In this document: positions 32,667-42,194 of the stretch, one piece after another | Numbering within the stretch: the stretch's first letter is position 1 | Layout of the letters: the number at the start of each line of letters is the position of its first letter | Assembly: GCA_003315335.1 (NCBI GenBank) | Contig: QNRL01000004.1 | Span: 310,001-374,000 of the forward strand | Direction: 5' to 3' | Source of the DNA: Pseudocitrobacter faecalis | GTDB taxonomy: Bacteria; Pseudomonadota; Gammaproteobacteria; Enterobacterales; Enterobacteriaceae | DNA: 64,000 bases | The notes under the pieces: generated by a model | The model's input: only the letters and a program-made list of their open reading frames with translations | Told to the model about the DNA's origin: nothing | Databases searched by the model: none | Translations under genes and position numbers: made by a program

Positions 32667-33959
32667 GTGCTATCCGTTTCTGCTGCGCTAAAGAGTCTGG
32701 CTGACTCTCTGTCGGACGATTTTCCCGCTTCACCCGGCACGCGAATTATCGAAGTTCCTTTCCCCCTGAATGACGCGTTCGACCCGCTTTGCTGGTTAAA
32801 TGCCCAGACTGTGTGGCCGCAATTCTGGTGGCAGCAGCGCAGCGGCGATGATGAACTTGCCGCCCTGGGCGCGGCCGTTTCGTTTTCCTCCCTGGCTCAG
32901 GCCGAAGATTTTTTAACTCGCTATGATGCGGATGATGCCCGCATTTGCGGCCTGAATAGTTTTGACTACCGACAGATAGCGCTTTTTTTACCGCGCCTGG
33001 AGTGGCGTCGTGAGGGCGGACGCGCGTCGTTAAGAGTGAACCTGGCGAGCGAGACCTCGTTGCACGCTGACGCCGTAGCGGCAAAAGCGTTTATTACGCA
33101 ACTGTCGTCGCAAAGCGTCTGTCACACCTCTGCGCTGACGCTGGAAAGCGAGTTACACCGACCAGGCGAAGCCGGATGGCGCGGTCTGATTGAACAAGCC
33201 ACGCTTGCTATCGCCAATGGCGAATTTGAGAAAGTGGTGCTGGCGCGTGCTACCGACCTGACGTTTACGACGCCACCCGATGCCGGGGCGTTAATGGCCG
33301 CCAGCCGCCGCGTTAATCTCCACTGTTATCACTTCTTTATGGCGTTTGACGCCGGGCAGGCCTTTTTCGGCTCATCGCCGGAACGTCTCTGGCGCAGGCG
33401 TGGTCTCGAACTGGAAACTGAAGCACTGGCGGGAACCGTCGCCAGTCATCCGGACCCGACGCAGGCGCAGCACCTGGCCGACTGGTTAATGAATGACGAC
33501 AAAAACCAGCGCGAGAACATGCTGGTGGTGGACGATATCTGTGCGCGCCTGCAGAAACATGTCGATGCGCTCGACATTCTGCCCGCCGAAATCGTTCGCC
33601 TGAGAAAAGTTCAGCATATACGCCGTGTTATCCAGGCTACGCTGAAAGAAGCCAGCGATGACCGCTGTTTCATGCAACTGCAACCTACTGCCGCCGTCTC
33701 TGGCTTACCACGTACTCAGGCTTGTGATTTTATTGATTGCTTTGAGCCATTCTCGCGGGAATGGTACGCGGGTTCGGCGGGCTATATCAGCCGCTGCCAA
33801 AGCGAGTTTTGCGTGACGCTGCGGTCGGCGAAAGTGAGCGGCAACACGGTGCGTCTGTATGCGGGCGCGGGAATTGTTGCCGGGTCGCAGGCCGATTCCG
33901 AATGGCAGGAAATAGAAAATAAAGCAGCGGGCCTGCGTTCTTTATTGTTCTCTGAGTAG
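32667..33959 (+). CDS. menF: Isochorismate synthase MenF
   Basis: The protein is 430 residues with a GTG start and GGGAGG upstream. It converts chorismate to isochorismate, the first step of menaquinone synthesis. The C-terminal chorismate-binding domain has the general base Lys189 (GEFEKVVLARATDL), the GSSPERLWRR motif, ETEALAGT, and the magnesium-binding DDKNQREN and EIENKAAG regions. The N-terminal 150 residues are clearly more diverged from E. coli than the rest of the window's core genes. It is first in menFDHBCE. Confidence 0.97.
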   Translation: MLSVSAALKSLADSLSDDFPASPGTRIIEVPFPLNDAFDPLCWLNAQTVWPQFWWQQRSGDDELAALGAAVSFSSLAQAEDFLTRYDADDARICGLNSFDYRQIALFLPRLEWRREGGRASLRVNLASETSLHADAVAAKAFITQLSSQSVCHTSALTLESELHRPGEAGWRGLIEQATLAIANGEFEKVVLARATDLTFTTPPDAGALMAASRRVNLHCYHFFMAFDAGQAFFGSSPERLWRRRGLELETEALAGTVASHPDPTQAQHLADWLMNDDKNQRENMLVVDDICARLQKHVDALDILPAEIVRLRKVQHIRRVIQATLKEASDDRCFMQLQPTAAVSGLPRTQACDFIDCFEPFSREWYAGSAGYISRCQSEFCVTLRSAKVSGNTVRLYAGAGIVAGSQADSEWQEIENKAAGLRSLLFSE

Positions 33960-34037
33960 AACATTAACGACTCATATCAAAATCTCATTGTTTCGTATTA
34001 TTTATACTGAGTCGCAATATTGATACCGGACAAACAT

Positions 34038-35708
34038 ATGTCAGTAAGCGCTTTCAACCGACGCTGGGCGGCGGTGATCCTTGAAGCTTTAACCCGTCAC
34101 GGCGTGCGTCATATCTGCATCGCTCCGGGGTCACGTTCCACACCGCTCACCCTGGCGGCAGCTGAAAACCGTACATTTATTCATCACACGCATTTTGATG
34201 AGCGTGGGCTGGGGCATCTGGCGTTAGGGCTGGCGAAGGTCAGTCGCCAACCGGTCGCGGTGATTGTTACCTCAGGAACTGCGGTGGCGAACCTCTATCC
34301 GGCGCTGATTGAAGCCGGGCTCACCGGGGAAAAAATCATACTTCTGACCGCCGACAGGCCGCCGGAGCTGATTGACTGTGGGGCGAATCAGGCGATTCGT
34401 CAGCCGGGCATGTTTGCTTCACATCCCTCTGAAACGCTTTCTCTGCCGCGTCCGAGCCAGGATATTCCGGCTCGCTGGCTGGTCTCTTCGATTGATCATG
34501 CGCTGGGTTCGCTGCATGCGGGCGGCGTACACATTAACTGCCCGTTCGCGGAACCACTGTACGGTGAGATGGACGACACGGGCCTCGACTGGCAGCAGGC
34601 GCTGGGTAACTGGTGGCAGGAAGACAAACCCTGGCTGCGCGAGTCGCTGCATCTTGAAAGCAATAAGCAGCGTGACTGGTTCTTCTGGCGGCAAAAGCGT
34701 GGCGTTGTGGTTGCAGGACGCATGAGCGCGGAAGAGGGCAAAAAGGTTGCCGAATGGGCGAAAACGCTCGGCTGGCCGCTGATTGGCGATGTCCTTTCGC
34801 AAACGGGCCAACCGTTGCCCTGCGCGGATTTGTGGCTGGGTAATGCCGCGGCAGTGACGGAACTGGCGCAGGCGCAAATCGTGGTGCAGATTGGCAGCAG
34901 CTTGACGGGCAAACGCCTGTTGCAGTGGCAGCAGGCCTGTGAACCGGAGGAGTACTGGCTGGTGGATAATCTCACCGGGCGGCTCGATCCGGCACATCAT
35001 CGTGGTCGCCGACTGGTATGCGACATCGACCATTGGCTGGAACTGCATCCGGCAGAAAAACGCACGCCGTGGTGTACGGCGATCCCGCGTCTTGCTGAGC
35101 AGGCGTGGGAGAGCGTGTGCGCCATCAGCGAAACCTTCGGTGAAGCGCAGCTGGCGCACCGCATTCGCCATTATTTACCGCAGCAGGGGCAGCTCTTTGT
35201 CGGCAACAGCCTGGTGGTACGTCTGATTGACGCGCTAAGCCAGCTCCCTGCCGGGTATCCGGTCTACAGCAATCGCGGGGCCAGCGGTATCGACGGTTTG
35301 ATCTCCACGGCGGCGGGCGTGCAGCGTGCCAGCGCTAAATCAACGCTGGCGATTGTGGGCGATCTCTCCGCGTTGTATGACCTCAATGCACTGGCGTTGC
35401 TGCGTCAGGTTTCCGCACCTTTCGTACTCATCGTGGTGAATAACAACGGCGGGCAGATTTTCTCACTGCTACCCACCCCGGTGGAAGAACGCGAACGCTT
35501 CTACGCCATGCCGCAGAATGTACATTTCGAACATGCGGCGAAAATGTTTGGCCTGAATTATCATCAGCCGCAGGACTGGGCCGCGCTTGAAACCGCGCTT
35601 GATAAAGCCTGGCGTACACCCGCCACCACGGTGATTGAGCTGGTGGTGAATGACACCGATGGCGCGCAAACGCTGCAACAACTGCTGGCGCAGGTCAGCC
35701 ATCTATGA
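34038..35708 (+). CDS. menD: SEPHCHC synthase MenD
   Basis: I use ATG 34038 ([10 protein letters not shown]), giving 556 residues as in E. coli; a TTG six codons upstream also lies in frame. This thiamine-diphosphate enzyme joins isochorismate and 2-oxoglutarate (with decarboxylation) into SEPHCHC. The N-terminal domain has [12 protein letters not shown] and the catalytic glutamate region ([13 protein letters not shown]); the C-terminal ThDP/Mg site is [12 protein letters not shown]...[10 protein letters not shown]. It overlaps menH by four bases. Confidence 0.98.
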   Translation: MSVSAFNRRWAAVILEALTRHGVRHICIAPGSRSTPLTLAAAENRTFIHHTHFDERGLGHLALGLAKVSRQPVAVIVTSGTAVANLYPALIEAGLTGEKIILLTADRPPELIDCGANQAIRQPGMFASHPSETLSLPRPSQDIPARWLVSSIDHALGSLHAGGVHINCPFAEPLYGEMDDTGLDWQQALGNWWQEDKPWLRESLHLESNKQRDWFFWRQKRGVVVAGRMSAEEGKKVAEWAKTLGWPLIGDVLSQTGQPLPCADLWLGNAAAVTELAQAQIVVQIGSSLTGKRLLQWQQACEPEEYWLVDNLTGRLDPAHHRGRRLVCDIDHWLELHPAEKRTPWCTAIPRLAEQAWESVCAISETFGEAQLAHRIRHYLPQQGQLFVGNSLVVRLIDALSQLPAGYPVYSNRGASGIDGLISTAAGVQRASAKSTLAIVGDLSALYDLNALALLRQVSAPFVLIVVNNNGGQIFSLLPTPVEERERFYAMPQNVHFEHAAKMFGLNYHQPQDWAALETALDKAWRTPATTVIELVVNDTDGAQTLQQLLAQVSHL

Positions 35709-36466
35709 TGTTAAATGCCGTTGCGCGCGAAGGTGATGCGGGGCAACCGTGGCTGGTATTCCTGCACGGTTTCTCCGGCGACTGCCATGAGTGGCAAACG
35801 GTAGGCGAGGCGTTCCCGCGCGCCTCGCGGCTTTATATCGATCTCCCCGGTCACGGCAGTTCTGCCGATTGCCGGGTAACCCACTTCGCCGATGTTTGCG
35901 CGGCGTTACAGACTACGTTACTTAGTTACAACATCCTCAGCTACTGGCTGATTGGCTACTCGCTGGGCGGTCGTATTGCGATGACCTTTGCCTGCCAGCA
36001 TCAGCCGCAAGGGTTGCTGGGCGTGGTGGTTGAGGGCGGCCATCCCGGGCTGCAAAGTGCCGAACAACGCGCGCAGCGCTGGCAATCGGACAATCGCTGG
36101 GCGCAGCGTTTTGCCGATGAACCCCTGAACCAGGTGTTTGACGCCTGGTATCGGCAGCCGGTCTTTGCCAGCCTGACGCCTGCACAGCGCGACGCGCTGG
36201 TGGCGCTACGCCAAAATAATGACGGCAGCGCGCTGGCGGCTATGCTATTAGCAACGTCGTTAAGCGTGCAGGACGATCTGCGCGGTGCCCTGCGCGATCG
36301 TGCCTTCCCATTCTGGTATCTCTGCGGCGAACGCGATAGCAAATTCAGGGCCATTGCCGATGAACTTGCCGCGCCTTGCCATGTAATTCGTAATGCCGGA
36401 CACAACGCGCATCGGGAAAACCCCGAGGGCGTGGTGGCGTGTCTGGCGCAGATTGTGCATCTCTGA
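35705..36466 (+). CDS. menH: SHCHC synthase MenH
   Basis: This 253-residue alpha/beta-hydrolase eliminates pyruvate from SEPHCHC. The oxyanion segment [13 protein letters not shown], the nucleophile elbow GYSLGGR with Ser near residue 87, the catalytic Asp in CGERDSKF, and the His in [10 protein letters not shown] form the triad. Two adjacent ATGs (35705 and 35708) are possible; the first overlaps the menD stop. Confidence 0.97.
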   Translation: MMLNAVAREGDAGQPWLVFLHGFSGDCHEWQTVGEAFPRASRLYIDLPGHGSSADCRVTHFADVCAALQTTLLSYNILSYWLIGYSLGGRIAMTFACQHQPQGLLGVVVEGGHPGLQSAEQRAQRWQSDNRWAQRFADEPLNQVFDAWYRQPVFASLTPAQRDALVALRQNNDGSALAAMLLATSLSVQDDLRGALRDRAFPFWYLCGERDSKFRAIADELAAPCHVIRNAGHNAHRENPEGVVACLAQIVHL

Positions 36467-36480
36467 CTATAGGACACACT

Positions 36481-37338
36481 ATGATCTATCCTGATGAAGC
36501 TATGCTTTACGCCCCGATTGAATGGCAGGACTGTTCTGAAGGCTACACCGACATTCGTTACCAGAAATCCGCTGACGGCATCGCCAAAATCACCATTAAC
36601 CGTCCTCAGGTACGTAATGCGTTCCGCCCGTTGACGGTCAAAGAGATGATCCAGGCGCTCGCGGATGCGCGCTATGACGACAATATTGGCGTGATCGTCC
36701 TGACTGGCGAAGGTGACAAAGCGTTCTGTTCCGGTGGCGATCAGAAAGTGCGCGGCGACTACGGCGGATACCAGGATGATGCGGGTACGCACCACCTGAA
36801 CGTACTCGATTTCCAGCGCCAGATCCGCACCTGCCCGAAACCGGTGGTGGCGATGGTGGCTGGCTACTCCATCGGCGGCGGTCACGTACTGCACATGATG
36901 TGTGACCTGACCATTGCGGCAGAAAACGCTATCTTTGGTCAGACGGGCCCGAAAGTGGGCTCCTTCGACGGCGGCTGGGGCGCATCCTACATGGCGCGTA
37001 TCGTCGGGCAGAAAAAAGCGCGTGAAATTTGGTTCCTGTGCCGTCAGTACAATGCTCAGGAAGCGCTGGATATGGGCCTGGTGAACACCGTGGTACCGCT
37101 GGCTGACCTCGAAAAAGAGACCATTCGCTGGTGTCGCGAAATGCTGCAAAACAGCCCGATGGCGCTGCGTTGCCTGAAAGCCGCGCTGAACGCCGACTGT
37201 GATGGTCAGGCGGGCCTGCAGGAACTGGCGGGTAACGCCACGATGCTGTTCTACATGACCGAAGAAGGTCAGGAAGGGCGCAACGCGTTCAACCAGAAAC
37301 GTCAGCCTGATTTCAGCAAATTCAAACGGAATCCGTAA
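36481..37338 (+). CDS. menB: 1,4-dihydroxy-2-naphthoyl-CoA synthase MenB
   Basis: This 285-residue crotonase-fold enzyme cyclises OSB-CoA. ATG 36481 gives exact family length; the earlier in-frame ATG lies in menH and is rejected. The oxyanion-hole segments [11 protein letters not shown] and [14 protein letters not shown] and the [12 protein letters not shown] segment, with the Gly that leaves room for bicarbonate in type I MenB, are all intact. It abuts menC (stop and start share a base). Confidence 0.98.
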   Translation: MIYPDEAMLYAPIEWQDCSEGYTDIRYQKSADGIAKITINRPQVRNAFRPLTVKEMIQALADARYDDNIGVIVLTGEGDKAFCSGGDQKVRGDYGGYQDDAGTHHLNVLDFQRQIRTCPKPVVAMVAGYSIGGGHVLHMMCDLTIAAENAIFGQTGPKVGSFDGGWGASYMARIVGQKKAREIWFLCRQYNAQEALDMGLVNTVVPLADLEKETIRWCREMLQNSPMALRCLKAALNADCDGQAGLQELAGNATMLFYMTEEGQEGRNAFNQKRQPDFSKFKRNP

Positions 37339-38303
37339 TGCGGCACGCGCAGGTTTACCGCTGGCAGGTACCGATGGACGCGGGTGTGGTACTGCGCGAA
37401 CGGCGGCTGAAAACCCGCGACGGATTGTTTGTCTGGCTGCGTGACGGTGAACGCGAAGGCTGGGGGGAAGTCTCCCCACTTCCGGGCTTTAGCCGTGAAA
37501 CGCTGGACGAGGCGCAATCCGCTTTACTGGACTGGGTTCAACACTGGCGACAGGGGGTTGAGACCCCGTTACCGGAACTGCCCTCGGCGGCGTTTGGCAT
37601 TAGCTGCGCGCTGGCGGAACTCGACGATACGCTGCCGATAACGGCGGATTATCGTGCCGCGCCACTGTGCACCGGCGACCCGGATGAACTGGTGCTGGCA
37701 CTGGCCGATATGTCCGGCGAAAAAGTGGCGAAGGTGAAAGTCGGGCTGTACGAGGCCGTGCGCGACGGCATGGTGGTCAATCTGCTGCTTGAAGCGATCC
37801 CCGATTTACATCTGCGTCTGGATGCCAATCGCGCCTGGACGCCGCTGAAAGCGCAGCAGTTTGCCAAATACGTCAATCCGGCATTCCGCGATCGCATCGC
37901 GTTTCTCGAAGAACCGTGTAAAACACGCGACGATTCTCGCGCGTTTGCCGCGGAAACGGGCATTGCTATCGCATGGGATGAAAGTCTGCGCGATGACGAT
38001 TTCCGCTTTGAAGCGGAGCCCGGCGTGCGCGCGGTGGTGATTAAACCGACCCTCACCGGGAGTCTGCAAAAAGTGCAGGCGCAGGTGGCGGCGGCACATG
38101 CATTGGGCTTGACGGCGGTCATCAGCTCTTCCATTGAGTCGAGCCTTGGGTTGACGCAGCTAGCGCGCATTGCCGCCTGGCTGACGCCGGATACGATTCC
38201 GGGTCTCGACACGCTGAACCTGATGCAGGCACAGTTACTTCGCCGCTGGCCGGATAACCCGCTGCCGTGCCTGGATATGCTGTCGCTGGAGCCGTTGCTG
38301 TGA
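37338..38303 (+). CDS. menC: o-Succinylbenzoate synthase MenC
   Basis: This 321-residue enolase-superfamily enzyme dehydrates SHCHC to o-succinylbenzoate. Catalytic lysines lie in [11 protein letters not shown] (about residue 133) and [10 protein letters not shown] (about 235), and metal ligands in [14 protein letters not shown] and AWDESLR. It overlaps menB by one base and menE by four. Confidence 0.97.
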   Translation: MRHAQVYRWQVPMDAGVVLRERRLKTRDGLFVWLRDGEREGWGEVSPLPGFSRETLDEAQSALLDWVQHWRQGVETPLPELPSAAFGISCALAELDDTLPITADYRAAPLCTGDPDELVLALADMSGEKVAKVKVGLYEAVRDGMVVNLLLEAIPDLHLRLDANRAWTPLKAQQFAKYVNPAFRDRIAFLEEPCKTRDDSRAFAAETGIAIAWDESLRDDDFRFEAEPGVRAVVIKPTLTGSLQKVQAQVAAAHALGLTAVISSSIESSLGLTQLARIAAWLTPDTIPGLDTLNLMQAQLLRRWPDNPLPCLDMLSLEPLL

Positions 38304-39673
38304 GTTTTTCAACCTGGCCCTGGCGTGACTGGCGAGCGCAACAGGGTGATATGCCTGCGCTGCGTCTCGACAACGAGACGCTTAACTGGGCTGCGTTATG
38401 TGAGCGCATCGACACGCTGGCGGCCGGTTTTCAGGCGCAGGGTGTACGTGATGGCGACGGGGTCGCCCTCTGCGCCCGCAACCGGGATGAAACGGTGCTG
38501 GCCTGGCTGGCATTGTTACAGTGCGGGGCGCGCATTTTGCCGCTCAACCCTCGTCTGCCCACGACGCTGATTAATGCCTTACTGCCAGCGTTAACGCTGC
38601 GTCACGTGCTCACTCTGGAAACCAGTGAGATTGCCGATTCACTGCCGCGCCTCACGCTGCAAGAATCGACGGATTATCACGATGTTGGCTGGCGGCCTGA
38701 ACGTCTGGCTTCGATGACGCTCACATCGGGCTCCACGGGCCTGCCAAAAGCGGCGGTGCACACCTGCGCGGCGCATCTTGCCAGCGCGCAGGGCGTGTTA
38801 AGTTTGATTCCGTTTGTGCAGGATGAATGCTGGCTCTTGTCGTTGCCGCTATTCCACGTCTCCGGGCAGGGGATTTTCTGGCGCTGGCTTGACGCCGGCG
38901 CGCAGATGGCGGTGAGCGAGCGTCCACTCGCCGAAGCGCTGCAAGGGTGTACCCACGCCTCGCTCGTGCCGACTCAGCTCTGGCGTTTGCTGAATGATAA
39001 ACAGCCTCTGTCGCTGAAAGCCGTGCTGTTAGGCGGTGCAGCCATTCCCGCCGAGCTTACTGAGCAGGCACGCGCGATGGGTATCCGTACCTTCTGCGGC
39101 TACGGCTTGACCGAATTTGCCTCTACCGTCTGCGCGCGGGAAGCCAACGGTGGCGATGATGTGGGGACGCCGCTTGCCGGGCGTGAGCTCAAACTGGTGA
39201 ACGGTGAAATCTGGCTGCGCGCGCAAAGTATGGCCTCGGGCTACTGGCGCGATGGCGCGCTTGTGCCGCTGGTCAATGCCGAGGGCTGGTTTGCCACGCG
39301 CGATCGCGGCGAAATTCGCGACGGTAAGCTCTATATCGTTGGGCGCATGGATAACCTCTTCTTTAGCGGTGGGGAAGGTATACAGCCTGAAGAAGTGGAA
39401 CGGGTGATTGTGGCGCACCCTGCGGTTTCACAGGTGTTTATCGTTCCGCTGGACGACCCCGAGTTCGGGCAGCGACCGGTCGCGGTAGTGGACTGTGAAG
39501 GCGATGTCGACCTCACTCTCCTCGCTGGCTGGGTGAAAGGTAAACTGGCCGGCTTCCAGCAACCGTGTCACTGGCTACGGTTGCCGGAAACGATGAAAAA
39601 TAGCGGGATCAAAGTCTCGCGTCATCAATTGCGGACGTGGGTCTCACAGATTTTAGGTGCATCTCCCCGCTAG
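38300..39673 (+). CDS. menE: o-Succinylbenzoate-CoA ligase MenE
   Basis: The GTG at 38300 overlaps the menC TGA and has GGAG eight bases before; downstream residues [11 protein letters not shown] align with the E. coli start (457 residues here against 451). It is an adenylate-forming ligase: P-loop [27 protein letters not shown], the ATRDRGE hinge aspartate region and the GIKVSR catalytic-lysine region. It activates OSB for MenB. It is the last gene of the men operon and a terminator follows. Confidence 0.97.
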   Translation: MSFSTWPWRDWRAQQGDMPALRLDNETLNWAALCERIDTLAAGFQAQGVRDGDGVALCARNRDETVLAWLALLQCGARILPLNPRLPTTLINALLPALTLRHVLTLETSEIADSLPRLTLQESTDYHDVGWRPERLASMTLTSGSTGLPKAAVHTCAAHLASAQGVLSLIPFVQDECWLLSLPLFHVSGQGIFWRWLDAGAQMAVSERPLAEALQGCTHASLVPTQLWRLLNDKQPLSLKAVLLGGAAIPAELTEQARAMGIRTFCGYGLTEFASTVCAREANGGDDVGTPLAGRELKLVNGEIWLRAQSMASGYWRDGALVPLVNAEGWFATRDRGEIRDGKLYIVGRMDNLFFSGGEGIQPEEVERVIVAHPAVSQVFIVPLDDPEFGQRPVAVVDCEGDVDLTLLAGWVKGKLAGFQQPCHWLRLPETMKNSGIKVSRHQLRTWVSQILGASPR

Positions 39674-39687
39674 CTCTCCCCTGTAAT

Positions 39688-39724
39688 GAATCGGGATAAG
39701 CCTCTGTTTCCCGATTCTTCTTTC
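39688..39724 (+). terminator. Terminator of the men operon
   Basis: GAATCGGGA (39688-39696) pairs perfectly with TCCCGATTC (39709-39717), followed by the imperfect U-tract TTCTTT. Confidence 0.75.
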
Positions 39725-39750
39725 CCTGTCTTTCTGCGTATTTCTCAAAA

Positions 39751-39789
39751 TACTTTTGTGATGTAATTAGTTACATTTAAAAGTATGAT
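39751..39789 (+). promoter_or_regulatory. Nested palindrome overlapping the putative yfaZ promoter
   Basis: Outer arms TACTTTT (39751-39757) and AAAAGTA (39779-39785) flank an inner dyad ATGTAA-ttag-TTACAT (39761-39776). A TATGAT -10-like element (39784-39789) overlaps the right outer arm. This looks like an operator site for a dimeric repressor; no cognate regulator can be named. Confidence 0.45.
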
Positions 39790-39881
39790 CGCCCTTTTAG
39801 TTCATGCGGTTGGCAAAATTGAGCAGTACAATTCGCCCGTTTTTTTGGCTATTCACACAGTGCTTGCGGGAAAGGAATAAA

Positions 39882-40424
39882 ATGAAAAAGAGCATTCTAT
39901 TTGGCCTGATGGGGATGTTGTTGCTCCCGGTTGCGGCAAATGCAATTAGCATCAGCGGCCAGGCTGGCGAAGAATATACCAATATCGGCGTCGGCTTTGG
40001 CACCGAATCTACAGGGCTTGCGCTGAGCGGTAACTGGGCGCATAACGACGATCACGGCGATATTATGGGCGCGGCGTTGGGGGTGAACATTCCATTAGGG
40101 CCGTTTATGGCAACAGCGGGCGGCAAAGGTGTTTATCTGAGCCCGAACTACGGTGACGATGGTTACGCGGCGGCAGTTGGCGGTGGGTTACAGTGGGAAC
40201 TGGGTGAGCGCTTCCGTTTGTTCGGTGAGTATTACTACTCGCCGGATTCACTTTCCAGCGGCGTCAAAGATTACGAAGAAGCTAACGCGGGTGGCCGCTT
40301 TATGATTATGCGTCCATTGAGCGTGGAAGCGGGTTATCGCTATATCAATCTCGCGGGCAAAGATGGCAATCGCGACAGCGCCGTTGCCGATGGCCCCTAC
40401 GTCGGCGTCAGCGCCAATTTCTGA
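39882..40424 (+). CDS. yfaZ: YfaZ family outer-membrane protein
   Basis: ATG 39882 follows AAGGAAT and opens a signal peptide (MKKSILFGLMGMLLLPVAANA, cleavage about residue 21), giving 180 residues as in E. coli; the longer frame from 39804 would bury the signal peptide. The mature part shows alternating hydrophobic/polar beta strands and ends in Phe (VGVSANF), typical of an outer-membrane beta barrel. The function is unknown. In E. coli, pmrD, the arn operon and nudI lie between menE and yfaZ; here they are directly adjacent. Confidence 0.93.
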   Translation: MKKSILFGLMGMLLLPVAANAISISGQAGEEYTNIGVGFGTESTGLALSGNWAHNDDHGDIMGAALGVNIPLGPFMATAGGKGVYLSPNYGDDGYAAAVGGGLQWELGERFRLFGEYYYSPDSLSSGVKDYEEANAGGRFMIMRPLSVEAGYRYINLAGKDGNRDSAVADGPYVGVSANF

Positions 40425-40434
40425 TTCTCCCCCC

Positions 40435-40465
40435 GGCGTGGCACGCTGCCGCGCCAGTTTTCTCG
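40435..40465 (+). terminator. Probable yfaZ terminator
   Basis: GGCGTGGCA and TGCCGCGCC form a stem (one wobble) with loop CGC, followed by AGTTTTCTCG and a T-run. The U-tract is interrupted. Confidence 0.6.
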
Positions 40466-40520
40466 TTTTTATTCCTCGCCTTGCGCTATAGTAAATCGTC
40501 CTCTTTTACTGGAGAAAGCG

Positions 40521-41717
40521 ATGATAAACGTAGAGATGCTGTCTACGGGCGATGAAGTCTTATACGGGCAAATTGTTGATACCAATGCGGCCTGGCTTGC
40601 TGATTTCTTATTTGAACAAGGTTTACCGCTTTCCCGGCGTAACACCGTAGGCGACAAACTCGATGACCTGGTGGCGATTTTGCGCGAGCGCAGCACCCAG
40701 GCTGATGTCCTGATTGTAAATGGCGGTTTAGGGCCGACCAGCGATGATTTAAGCGCGCTTGCTGCCGCAACGGCGAAAGGTGAATCGCTGGCACTGCATG
40801 AACCGTGGCTGGCGCAGATGGAGAAATTTTTCAAAGAGCGTGGCCGCGTGATGGCACCAGCCAATCGCAAACAGGCGGAAATTCCTGCCAGCGCCGAGTT
40901 TATCGATAACCCGGTGGGTACGGCCTGCGGTTTTGCCATCAAGCTTAACCGTTGCCTTATTTTCTTCACCCCTGGCGTGCCGTCTGAATTTAAAGTGATG
41001 GTTCAGCAGGAAATTTTGCCACGTCTGCGTACTCGCTTTGACATTCCTGAGCCGCCGCTGTGCCTGCGTCTCACTACCTTCGGACGTTCGGAAAGCGACC
41101 TTGCGCAAAGCCTTGATCATCTGACGCTGCCTGCGGGCGTATCGATGGGCTATCGTTCATCGATGCCGATTATAGAACTCAAGCTGACTGGCCCGGCGAG
41201 TGAACGTCAGGCAATGAAAGCCCTGTGGCCGGAAGTGAAAAAGGTGGCGGGCGATAGCCTGATTTTTGAAGGAACAGAAGGTTTGCCTGCACAGCTTGCT
41301 CGCGCCTTGCTGGATAAGCAACTGAGCCTGACGCTTAGCGAGCAGTTTACCGGTGGGCTGCTGGCGCTGGAACTGCAACGCGCGGGCGCGCCGCTACTGG
41401 CGAGTGAGGTGATTCCGTCGCAGGAAGAAACGCTGGCACAAACGGCACGTTGGGCACAAGAGCGCCGCGAAAACCATTTTGCTGGCGTAGCGCTAGCGGT
41501 AACCGGGCTCGAAAATGAGCATCTGAACTTCGCGCTCTCCACCGCGAAAGGCACCTGGGCGCTGCGCGTGAAGTTCAACACCACGCGTCACAGTTTGGTT
41601 GTGCGTCAGCAGGTCTGCGCTATGATGGCAATGAACATGTTGCGTCGCTGGCTTAACGGTATGGATGTTGCGAGCGAGCACGGCTGGATTGAAGTGGTGG
41701 AAACGCTGAAGGTGTAG
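40521..41717 (+). CDS. yfaY: CinA-family protein YfaY, probably lacking amidase activity
   Basis: The protein is 398 residues in two parts: an N-terminal COG1058/molybdopterin-binding-like domain (GGLGPTSDD at 68-76, PGVP at 151-154) and a C-terminal CinA/PncC domain. In active NMN deamidases the C-terminal motif is AESCTGG with a catalytic serine; here it is SEQFTGG (273-279), so the serine is replaced by Gln. That agrees with reports that E. coli YfaY lacks NMN amidohydrolase activity. The start follows TGGAGAAAG. The substrate of the N-terminal domain is unclear. Confidence 0.93.
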   Translation: MINVEMLSTGDEVLYGQIVDTNAAWLADFLFEQGLPLSRRNTVGDKLDDLVAILRERSTQADVLIVNGGLGPTSDDLSALAAATAKGESLALHEPWLAQMEKFFKERGRVMAPANRKQAEIPASAEFIDNPVGTACGFAIKLNRCLIFFTPGVPSEFKVMVQQEILPRLRTRFDIPEPPLCLRLTTFGRSESDLAQSLDHLTLPAGVSMGYRSSMPIIELKLTGPASERQAMKALWPEVKKVAGDSLIFEGTEGLPAQLARALLDKQLSLTLSEQFTGGLLALELQRAGAPLLASEVIPSQEETLAQTARWAQERRENHFAGVALAVTGLENEHLNFALSTAKGTWALRVKFNTTRHSLVVRQQVCAMMAMNMLRRWLNGMDVASEHGWIEVVETLKV

Positions 41718-41719
41718 TG

Positions 41720-42189
41720 GTGTGGCATTGCCGGATGCGGCTGCGCCTTATCCGGCCTACAGATTTCCCCTGACCGGGTAGGCCTGATAAGCGAAGCGCA
41801 TCAGGCATTGTGCCGGTGGCATTGCCGGATGCGGCTGCGCCTTATCCGGCCTACAAATTTCCCCTTACCCGGTAGGCCTGATAAGCGAAGCGCATCAGGC
41901 ATTGTGCCGGTGGTATTGCCGGATGCGGCTGCGCCTTATCCGGCCTACAAATTTCATCTGACCCGGTAGGCCTGAAAAGCGAAGCGCATCAGGCTTTGTG
42001 CCGGTGGTATTGCCGGATGCGGCTGTGCCTTATCCGGCCTACAGATTGCCCCTGACCTGGTAGGCCTGATAAGCGAAGCGCATCAGGCATTGTGCCGGTG
42101 GCATTGCCGGATGCGGCTGCGCCTTATCCGGCCTACAAATTTCCCCTGACCGGGTAGGCCTGATAAGCGAAGCGCATCAGGCATTGTCC
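41720..42189. repeat. Five-unit tandem REP/BIME array, 94-base period
   Basis: Five copies of a 94-base unit fill the gap between convergent yfaY and glpC. The marker GCCGGATGCGG recurs at 41730, 41824, 41918, 42012 and 42106. Each unit contains two convergent palindromic units: GCCGGATGCGG...CTTATCCGGC and GGCCTGATAAGCGAAGCGCATCAGGC-type. Copies differ at few positions (for example CCTGAAAAGC in the third unit, GGCTGTGCC in the fourth), and the fifth is cut off just before glpC. It is not a CRISPR array: units are contiguous with no unique spacers. Confidence 0.95.
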
Positions 42190-42194
42190 TCTGT

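Noticed and set aside
41720..42189. Regular tandem repeat that could be mistaken for a CRISPR array
   Set aside because: The repeating unit is the whole 94 bases with no unique spacers, the units are REP palindromes, and no cas genes are near.
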